Of a stretch of DNA of 64,000 nt, positions 61,876 through 64,000 are shown one piece after another. The position numbers and the translations under genes are program-made. Position 1 is the first letter of the stretch, and each line of letters begins with the position of its first letter. This DNA is from Gloeophyllum trabeum ATCC 11539 (lineage: Eukaryota > Basidiomycota > Agaricomycetes > Gloeophyllales > Gloeophyllaceae): NCBI RefSeq assembly GCF_000344685.1, contig NW_006920410.1, positions 612,717 to 676,716 of the forward strand, written 5' to 3'. Under the pieces are notes generated by a model. The model saw nothing but the letters and a program-made list of their open reading frames with translations. It did no database searches and was not told the origin of the DNA.

Positions 61876-63872
61876 TCAGGAATCCACATCCATAGGCTTT
61901 CCCGCAGCTTCCCGCCTTTCCCAAACCTGTAAGAGGTCAGCATGAGTAAGGGAGCCTGTCAGATCGGGTGTCCCACCTGCAACACAGTCTCTCCTAGGAA
62001 TATCATTTCCTTCCGAATCTCTTCAACTATTAAGTCTTGTATTTGGTACCATTTCTCCTTATCGCCACCGCCCGAGCCCGCCCGCAGGTGGACTTTCCAC
62101 ACCGTATTTTCCTTATCACGAGTAGTACCGGCCACAGACTCGTGGGTCACATTGGCGATGAGGTCATACGCCGTTGACGGGTGTGAAGGCGAGGCGTCGA
62201 GATCTGAAGGGCCAGGCACAGGAGAATCACCGAGTCAGTGTTTCGTCAGAATGACGTGAATGAAGTAAGAGCGTGACCAACAATCTCGAAAATCAAGTCC
62301 TCTGAGCGGGAAATTGACAATAGTGGGATTTTTCTCTTCCACAAACATGTTCTTCGTGAACCGTTTGAAGTGCAAAATGATATACGGAGGCAGGCGTTGA
62401 CATTTGTACCTTCGTAGCTGACCCCGGATTTCCTATGCAGATAACAAAAATCAATTCATCTGCGGCCACACCTGAATGCCATAAGCGTGCCTGAGTCGTC
62501 TTTCCGTCATACTTGGCGAGGACAGAGTGTATCCCGACTTGGGGAATGATGTTCTTCTCGACGGCGTCTTGGAACAGTGGGGGTGGCGGCAGATCCAATG
62601 CGAGGAAGAGGAAGGGCGAAACGCTTGTTTTAATCTCTGCAGATTACATACATGTCACTGTAGATTATGAGGGTATATGAGGAAGACCACCAACCCCGAT
62701 CAATAGCAAAGCGTGGTTTTTGATCAGAATCCAGGTCGCGACCCACGACAACTTGCTGGGTTTCCATTCGCACCTCGCCTTGGAACGTTTTGAAGATTAT
62801 ACCTAGACATCGAATGAGCCGACACAACAGAGATCCTCGACGTCACTACTTACTGGAGTCCTTCTTCTTCGTACCGCCGAAGTCCTTGTGTAGATGATTC
62901 AACAACCAGCCAAGGAACTCGACTGGGTCACCCTGATTTTCTAACCTGAACTTGCCACCGCTAGCCCTTCCTACCTCTTGCAAGAATTCGTGAGGGCTGA
63001 CCTGAGCCTTGAACAGTCGTGGATTCCATATTTTCTTAGCCAGGCCGGCAAAGCGCTTTAGCATCTCACTTTCCTTACCGCGGAAATTCGACAATAGCAG
63101 ATGGTCTCGTAGTGGAGGTACGTGAAGTAGAGTGTGGATAATCACGTTCATGTGATCATGTCTTTTGATGTTATTGAGGCCGACATATCCGGGGATGTAA
63201 GGTTTCGAGGATAAGTCGTAAGATGGTTTGTTCAAGTGAGCCGGGGAAGATAGTTGGGATATGGAAGCGGGGGTGAAAGTCGGCTTCAGGTAGAAAGCAA
63301 TATCCTCTAGTGAAGGATCTACAACTTCATAGCCATCAGGGAGGACGTAAACCTAGCAGAATTAAATAGGGGTCCCGCACCAAGCATAAGACGCGACTCA
63401 CCTTGTTTGTTTCTAGATTTATAAATACATGGTGATCGTCGTGAATGGAATGGGCGTAGGCGTATGAGCTTTTCCCGCGGCCCTGAAAATATTTTCCGCA
63501 GACTAGACAGCCGTATACATTGATATTCGAGAGAGATACCGAGCACAATTTCTCGAAATCGAAGTCCAGGACCGCTCTGTTGATCTACTCCAGTATGAAT
63601 AGCCGTGCACAATACCATGGCTAGCAGTTGGTACGCACCGTATCGAGGTACAGGTCGGATGCCCTAGGTGCATCGGCCTTCTCGATTGCATCAGTTTCCT
63701 CATACTCATATTCGTCTGTTAATTCTCCGTCCGCTTCTAGCACCTCCTGCTTATCGCCATTTGCCTCCGATGCACTTTCCTGGATGTCGTCTCCAACCCG
63801 CGCCTTCTTTCTGGGCGGTTCAGAGGTTGCTGTGGCTGTAGTGTCAGACGGCTCGGATCGTCGAGTGGCCAT
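61876..63872 (-). CDS. USP39/Sad1-like splicing factor (inactive ubiquitin protease fold)
   Basis: U4/U6.U5 tri-snRNP-associated protein 2 of the USP39/Sad1 family, needed for tri-snRNP assembly in pre-mRNA splicing. Order: an acidic N-terminus with a PPRKKARV NLS; a ZnF-UBP domain (LCSVSLSNINVYGCLVCGKYFQGRGKSS, AHSIHDDHHVFINLETN); and a USP-like domain starting PGYVGLNNIKRHDHMNVIIHTLLHVPPL, where the catalytic Cys of the usual GLxNxGNTCY box is replaced by Asp in this stretch. It continues with GDPVEFLGWLLNHLHKDFGGTK, FPLRGLDFRD and the His-box region YDLIANVTHESVAGTTRDKENTVWKVHL. The last intron (GTGGGA to TTACAG) joins VLQ to VWERREAAGKPMDVDS. About 9 short introns; complete at about 480 residues. 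The dead active site is normal for this family. Confidence 0.95.
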
Positions 63873-64000
63873 TTGTTTGTGAAAAACACTCCGGACGAGC
63901 TCACGCGTAGGATGCTAGACTCTGCTAGTGGCCGACGCGTCGATCAGCAAGCGACCGCGGTTACGTAAGCACACTCTAAGTATTATTGACCCGGTGCCAG
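63873..64000. other. Upstream edge of the window
   Basis: Promoter side of the USP39-like gene, about 130 bases, GC-rich in places, nothing else seen. Confidence 0.4.

Overview
This is nuclear DNA from a filamentous basidiomycete, most likely an agaricomycete. Nearly every gene is broken by several 45-65 bp GT-AG introns, genes sit on both strands a few hundred bases apart, and the set (hexaprenyl diphosphate synthase, Gbeta, Rab5, RasGEF, PDR-type ABC transporter, TEX2/NVJ2-like SMP protein) is typical fungal housekeeping. Species assignment is not possible from sequence alone. There is one run of Ns at 28270-29010.

Layout. 0-18 kb is dense and conserved: calnexin (partial, +), mitochondrial COQ1 (-), LAMTOR2-like roadblock protein (-), a two-RRM RGG-rich RNA-binding protein (-), Rab5 (+), an SH3-RasGEF (-), an RbAp48/MSI1 WD40 chaperone (+), RAMP4/SERP1 (-) and RVB2/Reptin (-). 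18-33 kb is gene-poor and lineage-specific: an orphan protein with a C-terminal membrane segment (20740), a tandem pair of uncharacterised paralogues with matching intron positions (23166 and 24544), degenerate sequence, a Tc1/mariner-like TIR element that straddles the assembly gap, and a Ser-rich acidic orphan (30579). 33-53.8 kb is dense again: an orphan (32978), an SMP/PH lipid-transfer protein (34506), a 0.5 kb TIR element with iterated CGGACAGT (38211), a very long disordered protein with a repeated KLxxFFG-like motif (39148), a full PDR ABC transporter (43264), a golgin-like coiled-coil protein (49250) and Gbeta (52585). 53.8-61.8 kb is a second gene-poor tract whose only convincing genes are two minute double-stranded-RNA-binding-motif (DRBM) proteins of 79 and 75 aa. 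The window closes with the catalytically dead USP39/Sad1 splicing factor (61876, -).

How the genes relate: these are independent eukaryotic transcription units, not an operon. Several belong to endomembrane traffic (calnexin, RAMP4, Rab5, golgin, SMP protein) and signalling (LAMTOR2, RasGEF, Gbeta), but proximity alone does not imply a joint pathway. The least understood and most interesting items are the paired DRBM mini-proteins, the tandem orphan family, the two non-autonomous TIR elements, and the long protein with the repeated KLxxFFG-like motif.

All gene models below were built by reading frames and splice sites by eye. Outer coordinates run from start codon to stop codon and include introns. 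No database search was possible.
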